Of a DNA stretch of 20,589 bases, positions 1-7,699 are shown piece by piece (within the stretch, counting starts at the first letter, position 1; each line of letters opens with the position of its first letter). A program made the position numbers and the translations under genes. The notes under the pieces were generated by a model. It made no database searches. It was not told the DNA's origin and saw only the letters and a list, made by a program, of their open reading frames with translations. This stretch comes from a virus: the IMG/VR virus record IMGVR_UViG_3300017917_002008, positions 1 through 20,589 of that record, one strand, 5' to 3'.

Positions 1-738
1 ACTGACGAACCAGTAGAAGAAGTCCAAGAAGAAACACCAGTGGAAGAAGAACAAATTTTAGAACCTTCACCTGAACCAACTCCTTTAGAAGAAATTATAT
101 CAGTTGAAGAACAAGTTAATAATGCAATTGAAGAATTATTAGTTAATGAAGAAGAAATTTCTAGTGAACAATTAGAAAACATTACAGAACTATTATTAGA
201 AAATTATGAAATAAATGAACCTATGCCAGTAGCAGAATTGTTAGAAGAATTATCAGACGAACAAGTATTGGAACTATTAGAACAGTTAGATCCTAATCAA
301 AATATTGAATACCGTGACGGAGTTATATTAGAAGCAGGTGTTGCAATTGTGTTTGAAACATTAGCAGATCCTGCAGCATTAGTAGGAGAGTTACTATCAG
401 ATCCTGGTCAAGTGTTAGAAGCATTTGGCCAACTAGGTGCTGATATGACAAAAGAAGAAAGAGAAACATCACAAGATGTAGTTGTTGCAGCAGTGGTAGC
501 AAGTCAAATTGCAACAATGGCTGCAGTAGCAGCAATTCCACCAAGTGCACCATCAGCACCAAGTGGTTCAGCACCAAGCGGTCCAAGTGGCCCTGGTTCT
601 CAACCAAAGAACGAATTTGATGCTGGAAGCGGTGGAGAGGCTAGAAGGAAACCAAAGGTTAAAACCAAGAAGAAGATCAAGGTTAAACGCAAACCAAAGG
701 TAAAAATTAAGCCTAAAAATAACAGGAGGATAAAATGA
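1..738 (+). CDS. Acidic/basic low-complexity phage protein, 5' partial
   Basis: The frame is open to the first base of the window, so the true start lies upstream; the GTG at 40 is probably internal. The visible 245 residues have three parts: a Glu-rich, coiled-coil-prone half; an Ala/Ser/Pro/Gly-rich linker (about 535-620 nt) next to a short Ala-rich hydrophobic run; and a strongly basic C-terminus with repeated KPKVK-type units. This charge polarity suggests a scaffold, structural or nucleic-acid-contacting protein, but I do not recognise a family. The last codons (agg agg) form the Shine-Dalgarno sequence of the next gene, and the stop overlaps its ATG (ATGA), so the two are translationally coupled. 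Its position next to holin-like genes suggests the end of a late structural or lysis module. Confidence 0.8.
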   Translation, partial: TDEPVEEVQEETPVEEEQILEPSPEPTPLEEIISVEEQVNNAIEELLVNEEEISSEQLENITELLLENYEINEPMPVAELLEELSDEQVLELLEQLDPNQNIEYRDGVILEAGVAIVFETLADPAALVGELLSDPGQVLEAFGQLGADMTKEERETSQDVVVAAVVASQIATMAAVAAIPPSAPSAPSGSAPSGPSGPGSQPKNEFDAGSGGEARRKPKVKTKKKIKVKRKPKVKIKPKNNRRIK

Positions 739-1157
739 TAAAGGCAATATTAAAACCTTTTAAATTTATCTTCAAAGCAGTTAAGTTCATAGTCATGTTA
801 CCAATAAACCTAGTTAAATTTATATTGAGCAAGGTTTGGGCGGTAGTTAAATATGTTCTTAATCTTGTTTGGAAGATAGCAAAAGAAGCATATCAAGTAA
901 TTGCATGGATAGTTAAATCTATTAAAGATGCAATTGTATTTATATTTAAAAAAATATGGAAATTAGTAAAGATATTATGGGCATGGCTAGTAAAAGCATT
1001 TATTGAAACATTAAATCAATTGTGGACATTACTAGGTATGTTCGCAGCATGGTTAGTATTAGAGGGTAGTGCAAAAACAATCGTAGGATACTCAATCATA
1101 TTAGTACTATTTGTATGGTTAGTAACTATGGGAATTAGAGAAGGAGGGGAAGAATAA
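735..1157 (+). CDS. Trp/Lys-rich amphipathic membrane protein
   Basis: A 140-residue protein preceded by a perfect AGGAGG. Residues 1-105 are a run of hydrophobic stretches punctuated by Lys about every 3-7 residues and rich in Trp, which reads as successive amphipathic helices. Residues about 115-134 form a conventional transmembrane segment, followed by an acidic tail. There is no signal peptide with a cleavage site and no catalytic motif. It sits directly before a holin-like gene, so a role in membrane disruption, lysis control or membrane association is plausible. That role is inferred from composition and position only. No family is recognised. Confidence 0.75.
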   Translation: MIKAILKPFKFIFKAVKFIVMLPINLVKFILSKVWAVVKYVLNLVWKIAKEAYQVIAWIVKSIKDAIVFIFKKIWKLVKILWAWLVKAFIETLNQLWTLLGMFAAWLVLEGSAKTIVGYSIILVLFVWLVTMGIREGGEE

Positions 1158-1442
1158 ATGGCAAAAGAAACAAAGTTAGATGACGAAAAGGCAATGGGTG
1201 CAGTCAGTGGTATTAAAAATATTTTATTTAGAATAATCGCTGTATTTGCAGCCAATGGTCTTGGAGTTATTGGTGCTGGTGCAATCATCGGCATTGATAC
1301 ACTAAGTGCTGTTATTCTTGCAGGTACTCTCGGTGTAGCCACCGTAGTTGAAAAACTAGCAAGAGGATTTATTGATGACGGAAGACTAAGCATTGATGAA
1401 ATTAATAACGCTTTTAATTCAGTAGATAAAAAAGGTCAATAA
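1158..1442 (+). CDS. Holin-like small membrane protein
   Basis: 94 residues with a good Shine-Dalgarno sequence (GGAGG) and no gap to the upstream gene. A charged N-terminus is followed by two hydrophobic segments (about 22-44 and 46-65), the second Gly/Ala rich with a tight GAGAIIG turn, and a charged C-terminus containing FIDDGRLSIDEI. Size, topology and the acidic/basic C-terminal tail match small phage holins that form pores in the inner membrane to release endolysin. No endolysin gene is in the window, so lysis genes may lie to the left or elsewhere. Holin is the likeliest reading, but another small membrane protein cannot be excluded. Confidence 0.6.
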   Translation: MAKETKLDDEKAMGAVSGIKNILFRIIAVFAANGLGVIGAGAIIGIDTLSAVILAGTLGVATVVEKLARGFIDDGRLSIDEINNAFNSVDKKGQ

Positions 1443-1536
1443 CCCAGTATCAATGGTAGAATAATATCATACAAGATTATGATGTATTTGTCATTTTAAT
1501 TTTGTGGGGGAATTCAAACCATTGACCTATTGGGTT
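1441..1536. repeat. Long-range inverted repeat in the intergenic stretch after the holin-like gene
   Basis: AACCCA (1441-1446) and TCAATGGT (1450-1457) pair with ACCATTGA (1518-1525) and TGGGTT (1531-1536), giving 8+6 bp separated by a small internal loop. The roughly 60-nt interior contains a second small dyad (ATCATA/TATGAT near 1468-1485) and a T-rich stretch. It begins on the stop codon of the holin-like gene. It could be a structured 3' end, a terminator-like element or an uncharacterised RNA. There is no clean GC stem plus U-tract, so a classical terminator is not supported. Confidence 0.45.
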
Positions 1537-1558
1537 TGTTGACGTTGGGCTGGGTGGG

Positions 1559-1587
1559 TTGCCTATACGAATTTTTGGAGGTATAAT
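1559..1587 (+). promoter_or_regulatory. Sigma70-type promoter, TTGCCT-N17-TATAAT
   Basis: The -35 box TTGCCT (1559-1564) and a perfect -10 TATAAT (1582-1587) are separated by 17 nt. The predicted transcription start (about 1594-1595) coincides with the ATG at 1595, suggesting a leaderless mRNA. A GGAGGT at 1577-1582 would then lie upstream of the transcript. Confidence 0.5.
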
Positions 1588-1594
1588 AGTATCC

Positions 1595-1732
1595 ATGTCT
1601 GAATCAAATTACTGTGAAGATTGCAAGAGATTAAAAGATATTGCTTGTACATGCGGCATGACCTTTGCAGAAAAGATCAAGACGACTCAGGTTAATTGGG
1701 CTACCTGGTCAGATACTAGAAAGGGCTCTTGA
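1595..1732 (+). CDS. Small Cys-rich protein (45 aa)
   Basis: A 45-residue protein with Cys at positions 7, 10, 18 and 20 (CEDC and CTC groups), a pattern suited to binding one metal ion, followed by a short helical tail (MTFAEKIKT). It is preceded by a promoter whose -10 ends 7 nt before the ATG. Its stop codon TGA lies inside the -35 box TTGACT of the next promoter, so gene end and promoter share bases. Similar tiny Cys proteins occur in phage early regions, but the function is unknown. Confidence 0.6.
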   Translation: MSESNYCEDCKRLKDIACTCGMTFAEKIKTTQVNWATWSDTRKGS

Positions 1733-1757
1733 CTTGGGAACTATTAGTGGGTATAAT
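1729..1757 (+). promoter_or_regulatory. Strong sigma70 promoter, TTGACT-N17-TATAAT
   Basis: TTGACT (1729-1734), exactly 17 nt, then TATAAT (1752-1757), a near-perfect consensus. It overlaps the stop codon of the 45-aa gene and faces the long rightward run of overlapping genes starting at 1823. Expected transcription start is about 1764. It is probably the main promoter of the nuclease, repair and glycan operon. Confidence 0.75.
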
Positions 1758-1822
1758 TATAATAAGTTCTCTTTTGTTATTAACAGAAGAAAGCATAATG
1801 AAACACATAAGAAAGAAGTTTA

Positions 1823-2005
1823 ATGTTAAACGATCCAAAGGCAAAGGCAGTCCATCAGGCCTTTATTAAAAAATTTGGACAAAGAATAGACATAGATTAT
1901 CTAGATACAGAAGATGTAGTTAATTTCTTTTTACAATCATCGGATGAATATGATAAAAAATTAATACAAGATAGATTGGAAAGATACCGTGCCAATGAAC
2001 GCTAG
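1823..2005 (+). CDS. Small hypothetical protein (60 aa)
   Basis: 60 residues, charged and probably helical, with no Cys and no recognisable motif. It is the first sizeable gene after the strong promoter at 1729-1757, with a purine-rich AAGAAAGAAG region just before the ATG serving as ribosome binding site. A shorter 23-codon frame starting at 1798 overlaps its start and may be only leader sequence. Its 3' end overlaps the following zinc-ribbon gene by 11 nt, indicating co-translation. No function can be assigned. Confidence 0.6.
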   Translation: MLNDPKAKAVHQAFIKKFGQRIDIDYLDTEDVVNFFLQSSDEYDKKLIQDRLERYRANER

Positions 2006-2168
2006 AGGTATTCCAACTAGTGCTTGTCCAGAATGTGGTACAAATATATTTAAAGTCTTAGTTACATTTGATGAAGAATATAATATAGAGCAATATATGC
2101 TTGACGCAGAATGTAATGAGTGTGGTACACTAATCACTGCCCCTACACCATTAGATTTGGAAGTTTAA
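1995..2168 (+). CDS. Zinc-ribbon protein (57 aa)
   Basis: A 57-residue protein with two Cys knuckles, CPEC at 11-14 and CNEC at 40-43, each followed by Gly, the standard layout of a zinc ribbon. The rest is a short beta-rich core and a conserved-looking TAPTPLD tail. It overlaps the upstream gene by 11 nt, and its stop TAA shares one base with the ATG of the repair gene (TAATG). Zinc ribbons like this bind nucleic acid or act as adaptors; the specific partner is unknown. A GTG at 1989 in the same frame is an alternative start. Confidence 0.75.
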   Translation: MNARGIPTSACPECGTNIFKVLVTFDEEYNIEQYMLDAECNECGTLITAPTPLDLEV

Positions 2169-2647
2169 TGCAAACATTTATGCCCTATGGATCACAATAT
2201 GATAAAACTGCTAAATGTTTAGATGTAAAAAGATTAGGAAAACAAAGAGTAGAAACATATCAAATACTTAAAGCATTGCTTGGTGAAACAAAAGGATGGC
2301 GTAATCATCCAGCAACTCGCATGTGGGAAGGCTATGAGTTTCAACTTTATGTATATCAAACTGCTATTTGTACAGAGTGGACAAGACGAGGGTATAAAGA
2401 TACAGTATTAGACTCATCTAAAGAATTAATATTAAAACATAAAATTAAACCAAGCATAAAGACACCAGACTGGATTAATAAACCAGCATTAACGATAACA
2501 CATAGAGCAAATTTATTTTTAAAAGATCCTATATACTATATTAATTTTGAAGACGAGGCCAAAGAGTATGTAGATTATGTATGCTGTCCAGACAAATGTA
2601 AATATTGGTGGTATACTCATACTTTAGATAAGGAGAATAATGGCTAA
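2168..2647 (+). CDS. Pyrimidine dimer DNA glycosylase-like protein
   Basis: 159 residues from the ATG at 2168, which overlaps the preceding stop by one base; a longer frame from 2120 lies inside the zinc-ribbon gene and is unlikely. Visible blocks are LDVKRLGKQRVE (18-29), WRNHPATRMWEGYE (44-57), RRGYKD (73-78) and THRANLFLKDPIYY (111-124). These resemble bacterial members of the family containing T4 endonuclease V (Pyr_excise, including the MSMEG_6728 group), which removes UV-induced pyrimidine dimers through a glycosylase/AP-lyase reaction. A repair role for phage DNA in sunlit water fits. The T4 enzyme uses its N-terminal Thr as nucleophile; here residue 2 is Gln and the third is Thr, so activity is uncertain. 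Confidence 0.65.
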   Translation: MQTFMPYGSQYDKTAKCLDVKRLGKQRVETYQILKALLGETKGWRNHPATRMWEGYEFQLYVYQTAICTEWTRRGYKDTVLDSSKELILKHKIKPSIKTPDWINKPALTITHRANLFLKDPIYYINFEDEAKEYVDYVCCPDKCKYWWYTHTLDKENNG

Positions 2648-2918
2648 AGGTAGGGGCGGAAAGGGTGGCGGAGATCGCAACCCTAACAGGAATAATGGTA
2701 AGGCTTCAAAAAAGAATCCTAAAGCACCAAATATAGGTGCAACTGGACGTAGCCGTGGTGGATATAATTTAGTAAAAAGAGCAGATAAGGCAGCGGCTTG
2801 GGATGCAGTTTCTAAACGTGAAAAAAGAAAAGTCCGTAGAAAATCAGCAGGCCTTGCATATGCACACGGCTTAAGAACTGGACAACTACGCAAAGTAAAA
2901 GCAAATGCTGATTCCTAA
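2640..2918 (+). CDS. Basic Gly/Arg/Lys-rich small protein
   Basis: 92 residues with a net positive charge. The first 45 residues are low-complexity Gly/Asn/Lys/Arg (KGRGGKGGG type), followed by a helical Lys/Arg-rich segment (REKRKVRRKSAG). It overlaps the upstream repair gene by 8 nt with GGAG upstream of its ATG. The composition suggests nucleic acid or nucleoprotein binding; no family is recognised. Confidence 0.65.
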   Translation: MAKGRGGKGGGDRNPNRNNGKASKKNPKAPNIGATGRSRGGYNLVKRADKAAAWDAVSKREKRKVRRKSAGLAYAHGLRTGQLRKVKANADS

Positions 2919-3123
2919 TCCAAACATAAAAGACAATAGAATTATATTACTTGCACGTCATATAGAGTTTATACAGGATCATAAGTATCATATAAAGCCC
3001 CTTGAGATGGCTGAACTTATAATTGAGTTTTTAGACAATATGTATGGACAAGCATATGCACAAAAAATAGCAGAGGCAAGTGCAGATAAAAGAAGTTTTG
3101 ATCCAGTAATAGATAAGGTATAA
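2905..3123 (+). CDS. Small hypothetical protein (72 aa)
   Basis: 72 residues, mainly helical and amphipathic with His-rich patches, no Cys and no membrane segment. It begins 14 nt inside the upstream basic-protein gene and ends 7 nt before the nuclease gene, so it belongs to the same operon. No family is recognised. Confidence 0.6.
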   Translation: MLIPNPNIKDNRIILLARHIEFIQDHKYHIKPLEMAELIIEFLDNMYGQAYAQKIAEASADKRSFDPVIDKV

Positions 3124-3130
3124 TAATACT

Positions 3131-3526
3131 ATGTATGAATATCATGTTAAGAAAGTTTATAAAGTTGTAGATGGAGATACAATAGATGTCGATATCGATC
3201 TGGGCTTTAATGTTTCTTATTTCCAACGTGTCCGTCTTGCAGGTATTGATACTCCAGAATCTCGTACTACAGATGAATATGAAAAAAAATTAGGATTAGA
3301 ATCAAAAGAGTGGTTAAAGAAAAAACTTGAGGGTGCAGAAAACATAGTTATAAAAACACAAAAACCAGATTCTTCAGAAAAGTATGGTCGTATTTTAGGA
3401 GACTTACATATTAAAGGTTTTGATAAATCTTTAAATCAAATGATGATTGACGAAGGGTATGCATGGTCATATATGGGTGACACAAAAGTTAAAGATTTTC
3501 CAGCACTATTAGCAAAAAGAAAATAA
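3131..3526 (+). CDS. Staphylococcal-type thermonuclease (SNase fold)
   Basis: 131 residues covering the whole SNase (PF00565) OB-fold domain. Catalytic elements are all visible: VDGDTI (13-18), R35, the I39-D40-T41-P42-E43 block and KYGR with R87. R35, D40, T41, E43 and R87 even coincide with the mature staphylococcal numbering. The family is calcium-dependent and cleaves DNA and RNA to 3'-phosphates. There is no signal peptide, so it would act in the infected cell, for example in host DNA breakdown or nucleotide recycling. It sits 7 nt downstream of the previous gene and 4 nt before the first glycosyltransferase. Confidence 0.9.
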   Translation: MYEYHVKKVYKVVDGDTIDVDIDLGFNVSYFQRVRLAGIDTPESRTTDEYEKKLGLESKEWLKKKLEGAENIVIKTQKPDSSEKYGRILGDLHIKGFDKSLNQMMIDEGYAWSYMGDTKVKDFPALLAKRK

Positions 3527-3530
3527 ATTT

Positions 3531-4313
3531 GTGGCCGATGTTGTATACGTTGTAGATAAGAAATATTTTAATTTATTTAAAACATCTTGCTATTCTTTAA
3601 TTAAAAATTCAACTATAGATTTAAATATATATATACTTACTGAAAAAAATACTTTTAGTGAGAATCAAAAAAATAAAATTATAAAATATTTATCAAATAT
3701 AAGAAAAGATATAAATATATTATTTGTAGAAAGCAATAAATATGAGACTTGGAAAGTAAACAATATGCTTTATAAAAGCAATTGGTATGGAGACAGCATA
3801 TTTTTAAAATCATGTATAGTCGATGCTATACCATTTAGTGTTGACTGGATAAACTATATTGACTGTGATACCTTAGTTATTAAAAATATAGACGACTATT
3901 TACAAAAAACATATTTAAATCCTATTGCTGGGGTATTAGATATTTATTATGATAAAGATACTAACTACCCATATATTAGTTCTGCCGTATACAAGGTTTC
4001 ATTAAAATACTGGAGAGATAACTATGTTCAGTTACAGTTTGATTCTATGATTAAAGAAAATTATCAATATATAGATCAAGATATAATTAATAAAATATTT
4101 CCTTATAACAAATCAATACTGCCCTTAAAGTATAATATGGATAATAGATTTGCTGAACATGCAAATACAATACCTTCCCTAAACCATGCCTGTATAATAC
4201 ATTTTGGTGGTCCAATAAAACCAGACTCTCATTTACACAAGACTAACCAATGGCATAAGCAATGGGTAGGGTATAATAATGAGATACAATATTTAACAAT
4301 AGAAGAGGAGTAG
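3531..4313 (+). CDS. Family 8 glycosyltransferase (GT-A fold)
   Basis: 260 residues beginning with a GTG 4 nt after the nuclease stop. No clear Shine-Dalgarno is present, but the frame has no better start. The N-terminal Rossmann-like strand (DVVYVVDKKYFNLF) is followed by the metal-binding DxD in YIDCDT (D111, D113), the DQDIIN motif (182-187) and a C-terminal HFGG-IKP motif (224-231). This is the arrangement of GT8 enzymes such as LgtC, which transfer glucose or galactose from UDP-sugars with Mn2+. It is the first enzyme of the glycan island, and its acceptor cannot be told from sequence. The gene is very AT-rich. Confidence 0.85.
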   Translation: MADVVYVVDKKYFNLFKTSCYSLIKNSTIDLNIYILTEKNTFSENQKNKIIKYLSNIRKDINILFVESNKYETWKVNNMLYKSNWYGDSIFLKSCIVDAIPFSVDWINYIDCDTLVIKNIDDYLQKTYLNPIAGVLDIYYDKDTNYPYISSAVYKVSLKYWRDNYVQLQFDSMIKENYQYIDQDIINKIFPYNKSILPLKYNMDNRFAEHANTIPSLNHACIIHFGGPIKPDSHLHKTNQWHKQWVGYNNEIQYLTIEEE

Positions 4314-4314
4314 T

Positions 4315-5025
4315 ATGATAGTAGTAGGAACAACAACAGCAGCATTTGCCATGGACAATAGAGATACATGGGCATCATGGATGAAAAATGCAGAAGCAGT
4401 AAAAGAAAACTTTCAAAGGTTTGGTAATTTTTCTGAAGTAAAATATTTTGCAGCACTTCAAGTTGATGCAAGGGGTATAGAACCTTTTAAACCATTTATT
4501 GAAAGATTAAATCAAATTGGTGGAGAATATTGGACTTACTCACTAGATGATGGAAGAACCACAGTTACAACTGCAAATAGATTAAGACATTTAACAGTTG
4601 GTCAAAATTTAGTTACAGACTATTGTGCATCTAATCCATCAGTTACTCATCAATTATTTATGGCAGCAGATTGTATGCCACCAGATGAAATATTACCTAA
4701 AATGTTAGAAATGCAATATCCACTTTGTGCACCTTTTATTACTACATATAACTTAAGAGGAAAAAAAGTAGAAGGATATCCCTATCCCGTAGAAAGTACT
4801 ATGGCATCTGCAGCAGCAATTTTTATTTCTAGACAAGTATTTACAAAAATAAGATGGCGTTGGGATTTAGATACTAATATGTCTGATGATCCTTGTTATC
4901 ATCATGATGCATATAAATATTTAGGAATACCTACTCATGTTAGGATGGACTGCATAGCAAAGCATTTCCCAGAATCAATTGGTGCAATTGAAACTCGTGG
5001 ACATGACATGACAGTTCATAGATAA
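4315..5025 (+). CDS. Glycosyltransferase-like protein, paralogue of the 10174 gene
   Basis: 236 residues with a GT-A-like layout. It aligns over most of its length with the protein at 10174-10929: both carry a block ending EYWTYS or SYWTYS, an NLI/NLV segment before the central acidic motif, a YNL-G-K-EGY motif, and an acidic/His-rich C-terminus ending in AKH. Where the paralogue has DSD (a canonical DxD), this protein has A-A-D-C (117-120), so it keeps only one Asp of the metal-binding pair. It may use another residue or be inactive. It is spaced 1 nt after the GT8 gene in the same operon. Donor and acceptor are unknown. Confidence 0.65.
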   Translation: MIVVGTTTAAFAMDNRDTWASWMKNAEAVKENFQRFGNFSEVKYFAALQVDARGIEPFKPFIERLNQIGGEYWTYSLDDGRTTVTTANRLRHLTVGQNLVTDYCASNPSVTHQLFMAADCMPPDEILPKMLEMQYPLCAPFITTYNLRGKKVEGYPYPVESTMASAAAIFISRQVFTKIRWRWDLDTNMSDDPCYHHDAYKYLGIPTHVRMDCIAKHFPESIGAIETRGHDMTVHR

Positions 5026-5027
5026 AA

Positions 5028-5696
5028 ATGATAGGTCTTATTCCAGCATCAGGCAAAGCGTCTAGATTGTCTGGATTACCTAAATTTGCATTACCATGTG
5101 ATAGTGAAAATACTCCTTTACTAACACGGCAAGTAAAGCAAATGAGTTTTTATGTTGATAAAGTTATAGTTAGCACAACAAAAGCATGGTATGAATTAGT
5201 TAAATCATTTTCACTACCTAAAACTGAGATAATAATTATTGAACCATCAACTATGAATGATGCAGTCATAAGAATGGCAAAAGAATTTGATTCACACAAT
5301 TATTTGATAGGAATGGCAGATACTTATTTTGAAGGTGAAAATCCTTATATAAACTTATCCAACTCTATACAAAATAATTTAATATCTGTGGCATGTTGGC
5401 CAGTACACGATGATTTAAAAGGAAGAGTTGGTCAGGTAGATATAGTTAAAAATCATATTATAGATGTTAAAGATAAAACTCCAGAGTGTGACTATCAATA
5501 TATGTGGGGTGCATTAGCATTTAATAAAGATATAATTATGCAACTAGATAAATTTAATGCACACCCTGGAATAGATCTTCCAAGTTTAATAATTGATAAT
5601 TTTTATAAACATTATGCTTTTAAAGTAGATGGACAATATTTCGATGTAGGAACTTTGTCTGGCTATAGAAAATTACTGAATGGTATTAGATTATGA
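5028..5696 (+). CDS. Sugar-1-phosphate nucleotidyltransferase-like
   Basis: 222 residues. The N-terminus has a modified signature LIPASGKASRL (4-14) followed by the PK pair (P18-K19), where the family usually shows AAGxGxRL...PK. Asp98 in GMADTYF matches the metal-binding Asp. The C-terminal YFDVGTLSGYRKL resembles the end of glucose-1-phosphate thymidylyl- or cytidylyltransferases (PF00483). The expected reaction is sugar-1-P plus NTP giving NDP-sugar plus pyrophosphate, supplying donors to neighbouring glycosyltransferases. It overlaps the next gene by 4 nt. Substrate specificity is not readable. Confidence 0.75.
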   Translation: MIGLIPASGKASRLSGLPKFALPCDSENTPLLTRQVKQMSFYVDKVIVSTTKAWYELVKSFSLPKTEIIIIEPSTMNDAVIRMAKEFDSHNYLIGMADTYFEGENPYINLSNSIQNNLISVACWPVHDDLKGRVGQVDIVKNHIIDVKDKTPECDYQYMWGALAFNKDIIMQLDKFNAHPGIDLPSLIIDNFYKHYAFKVDGQYFDVGTLSGYRKLLNGIRL

Positions 5697-6283
5697 CTAA
5701 TTTAGAAAATATATGGATAGTTATTCCAATAGGGACTAGGGAAAAATATTTGCCTAATTTAATAAGTAAACTTCATAAGTACCATGGAAGAATAGTTATT
5801 GTTAATAATCAACCAGGATATACAAAATTTGAAGGAGTAAATCATATAGAAGATTTTAAAGATATAAATATAAATAGATGGTGGAATAAAGGAATTAAAT
5901 ATGCAGAAGAAAGAGGTGCAACCCACGTTTACATAGTCAATGATGATGTAGATATGCCAGATACTTTTGTTGAAAGAATGTATAGAGAAATGATTAGAAA
6001 AAGACTTGACGTAATAGACACTCATAATACAGGAAATAATGGTGGATCATCCTGGATGCTTAGATTAGATTCTGGATTAAGACCAGACGAAGATTTTAAT
6101 TGGTGGTATGGCGATACAATGGTATTTGAACAAGCAGAGGTTAGGAACAAGGCTGGCAAGTTTTACGATCCAGACTTTATTCATTTTGAGCCAGATGGGC
6201 ATACAAAAGTTCATCAAAAATTTATAGATTTAATAGAGCAAGATGTGGTAACATATAATAGAAAGAAAGGTATTAATGATTAA
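5693..6283 (+). CDS. Family 2-like glycosyltransferase
   Basis: 196 residues with the core of a GT-A transferase: N-terminal strand IWIVIPIGTREKYL, VNNQ after strand two, the RWWNKGIKYAEERG helix, and the acidic metal-binding motif NDDVD (83-87). A C-terminal WWYGDT block likely contributes the acceptor side. It is short for a stand-alone GT2 protein but similar in size to minimal phage versions. It starts on ATGA shared with the upstream nucleotidyltransferase and overlaps the methyltransferase-like gene by 8 nt. It probably adds one sugar in the glycan made by this island. Confidence 0.75.
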   Translation: MTNLENIWIVIPIGTREKYLPNLISKLHKYHGRIVIVNNQPGYTKFEGVNHIEDFKDININRWWNKGIKYAEERGATHVYIVNDDVDMPDTFVERMYREMIRKRLDVIDTHNTGNNGGSSWMLRLDSGLRPDEDFNWWYGDTMVFEQAEVRNKAGKFYDPDFIHFEPDGHTKVHQKFIDLIEQDVVTYNRKKGIND

Positions 6284-6836
6284 AAGACTAAGACCTAAAT
6301 GGTCAGATGAAGAATTAGCAAAAATATATTCTAAACCCCATGATCACTATAGATTTGGAAGGGGTCATGATATGAGAGTTAAAGTAACTATTGAAATATT
6401 AAAAGACATGTCTAAATTAATTAATGCTAAAACTGGTGGAGACTTAAGTTGCGGTAATGGTGCAATATTAAATAGCATTATACTACAGGAAAAATATTTA
6501 GGAGACTATGCACCCAAGTATGAGTTTGAAGGTCCTTTAGAAAAAACAATATTAGAAATGCCAAATGTAGATATCTATGTATGTTCTGAAACATTAGAGC
6601 ATTTAGATGATCCAGAGCACGCATTAAAATTAATAAGAGAAAAATCTAAATCATTAGTTTTATCTACTCCTATTGAACAATGGGAGGATACAAATTCAGA
6701 ACACTATTGGGCATATGATCGTGAAGGTGTAGAAGAATTATTAAAAAATTCTGGATGGAAACCTAACGTATTTTTATTTTTAGATACACAGGTTTTTGGA
6801 GAATCTTATAAATATGGAATATGGGGATGTAAATGA
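6276..6836 (+). CDS. SAM-dependent methyltransferase-like protein
   Basis: 186 residues. Motif I GGDLSCGNGA (54-63) is a recognisable, slightly altered glycine-rich SAM-binding loop. VCSETLEHLDDP (102-113) and the strand SLVLSTP (126-132) match the motif IV-VI region of small class I methyltransferases (Methyltransf_11/23). It overlaps both neighbours (8 nt upstream, 4 nt downstream) in a glycan operon, so methylation of a sugar is the simplest role. The region between motifs I and IV is shorter than usual, and the acceptor is not identifiable. Confidence 0.65.
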   Translation: MIKRLRPKWSDEELAKIYSKPHDHYRFGRGHDMRVKVTIEILKDMSKLINAKTGGDLSCGNGAILNSIILQEKYLGDYAPKYEFEGPLEKTILEMPNVDIYVCSETLEHLDDPEHALKLIREKSKSLVLSTPIEQWEDTNSEHYWAYDREGVEELLKNSGWKPNVFLFLDTQVFGESYKYGIWGCK

Positions 6837-7699
6837 AAATATTAATAACTGGTCACAGAGGATTTGTTGGTAAATACTTCTGTCAAAAATATAAAGATCA
6901 TGATATAACTGGTATAGATATTGTAGAAGGAAATGATGCAAGAGAATTTTTTAAAGTTAATAATGAATATTTTGATTTAGTAATTCATTTAGCAGCAGTT
7001 GTTGGTGGTCGTGCAACTATAGAAGGATCACCACTATCAGTAGCAGTTGATTTATCAATTGATTCAGAATTATTTGGATGGGCATTAAGAACTAAACCAG
7101 GTAGAATAATTTATTTTTCATCATCTGCAGCATATCCAATAGAGAAGCAGTACAGAAACTCTGGATATAAATTAAAAGAGTCTGATATTAATTTAGAAGA
7201 TGTTCGTAATCCAGATTTAACTTACGGCTGGTCAAAATTAACTGGAGAATACCTCGCACAATTTGCACAAGCAGCAGGTATTAAATTAAATATATTTAGA
7301 CCATTTTCAGGCTACGGAACAGATCAAGACTTATCATATCCATTTCCATCATTTATAGATAGATCAAAAAGAAAGTTGGACCCTTTTCAAATATGGGGAG
7401 ATGGAGAGCAAGTAAGAGATTTTATTCATATGACAGATGTTGTAAATGCAGTAGATGAAGCAATTAAACAAGATATAGAGGGTCCAGTAAACCTTGGATG
7501 GGGTAGGCCAACTAGTTTTAACGAATTAGCATCAATGGTAACTAAGTTTAATAAGTACAGTCCAGACATAGAACATTTAACTGCACAACCTACTGGTGTA
7601 TATTATAGAGTTTGCGATCCAACAAAGATGTTATCCTTTTATACACCCAAGATATCTCTTGAACAAGGTGTTAAGTGGGCTCTAGATAATATTATCTAA
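6833..7699 (+). CDS. NAD-dependent sugar epimerase/dehydratase (extended SDR)
   Basis: 288 residues with all hallmarks of extended SDR enzymes: the glycine-rich GHRGFVG (7-13), LAAVVGG (53-59), Ser in FSSSAAYP (95-102) and the catalytic pair YGWSK (Y131, K135), followed by RPFSGYG and GDGEQVRDFIHMTDVV near the substrate-binding end. These enzymes act on nucleotide sugars such as UDP-glucose or GDP-mannose derivatives. The gene closes the first rightward run of the island, and its last 18 nt overlap a convergent gene through a palindrome. It overlaps the methyltransferase-like gene by 4 nt. Confidence 0.9.
   Translation: MKILITGHRGFVGKYFCQKYKDHDITGIDIVEGNDAREFFKVNNEYFDLVIHLAAVVGGRATIEGSPLSVAVDLSIDSELFGWALRTKPGRIIYFSSSAAYPIEKQYRNSGYKLKESDINLEDVRNPDLTYGWSKLTGEYLAQFAQAAGIKLNIFRPFSGYGTDQDLSYPFPSFIDRSKRKLDPFQIWGDGEQVRDFIHMTDVVNAVDEAIKQDIEGPVNLGWGRPTSFNELASMVTKFNKYSPDIEHLTAQPTGVYYRVCDPTKMLSFYTPKISLEQGVKWALDNII

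Noticed and set aside
1016-1393. Minus-strand open frame of 125 codons across the membrane protein and holin-like genes
   Set aside because: It overlaps two well-supported plus-strand genes with good ribosome binding sites, and its composition is that of a complementary-strand frame.
2120-2167. Earlier start for the repair-glycosylase gene
   Set aside because: It would extend into the zinc-ribbon gene, while the ATG at 2168 matches the family's N-terminus and forms a TAATG overlap.
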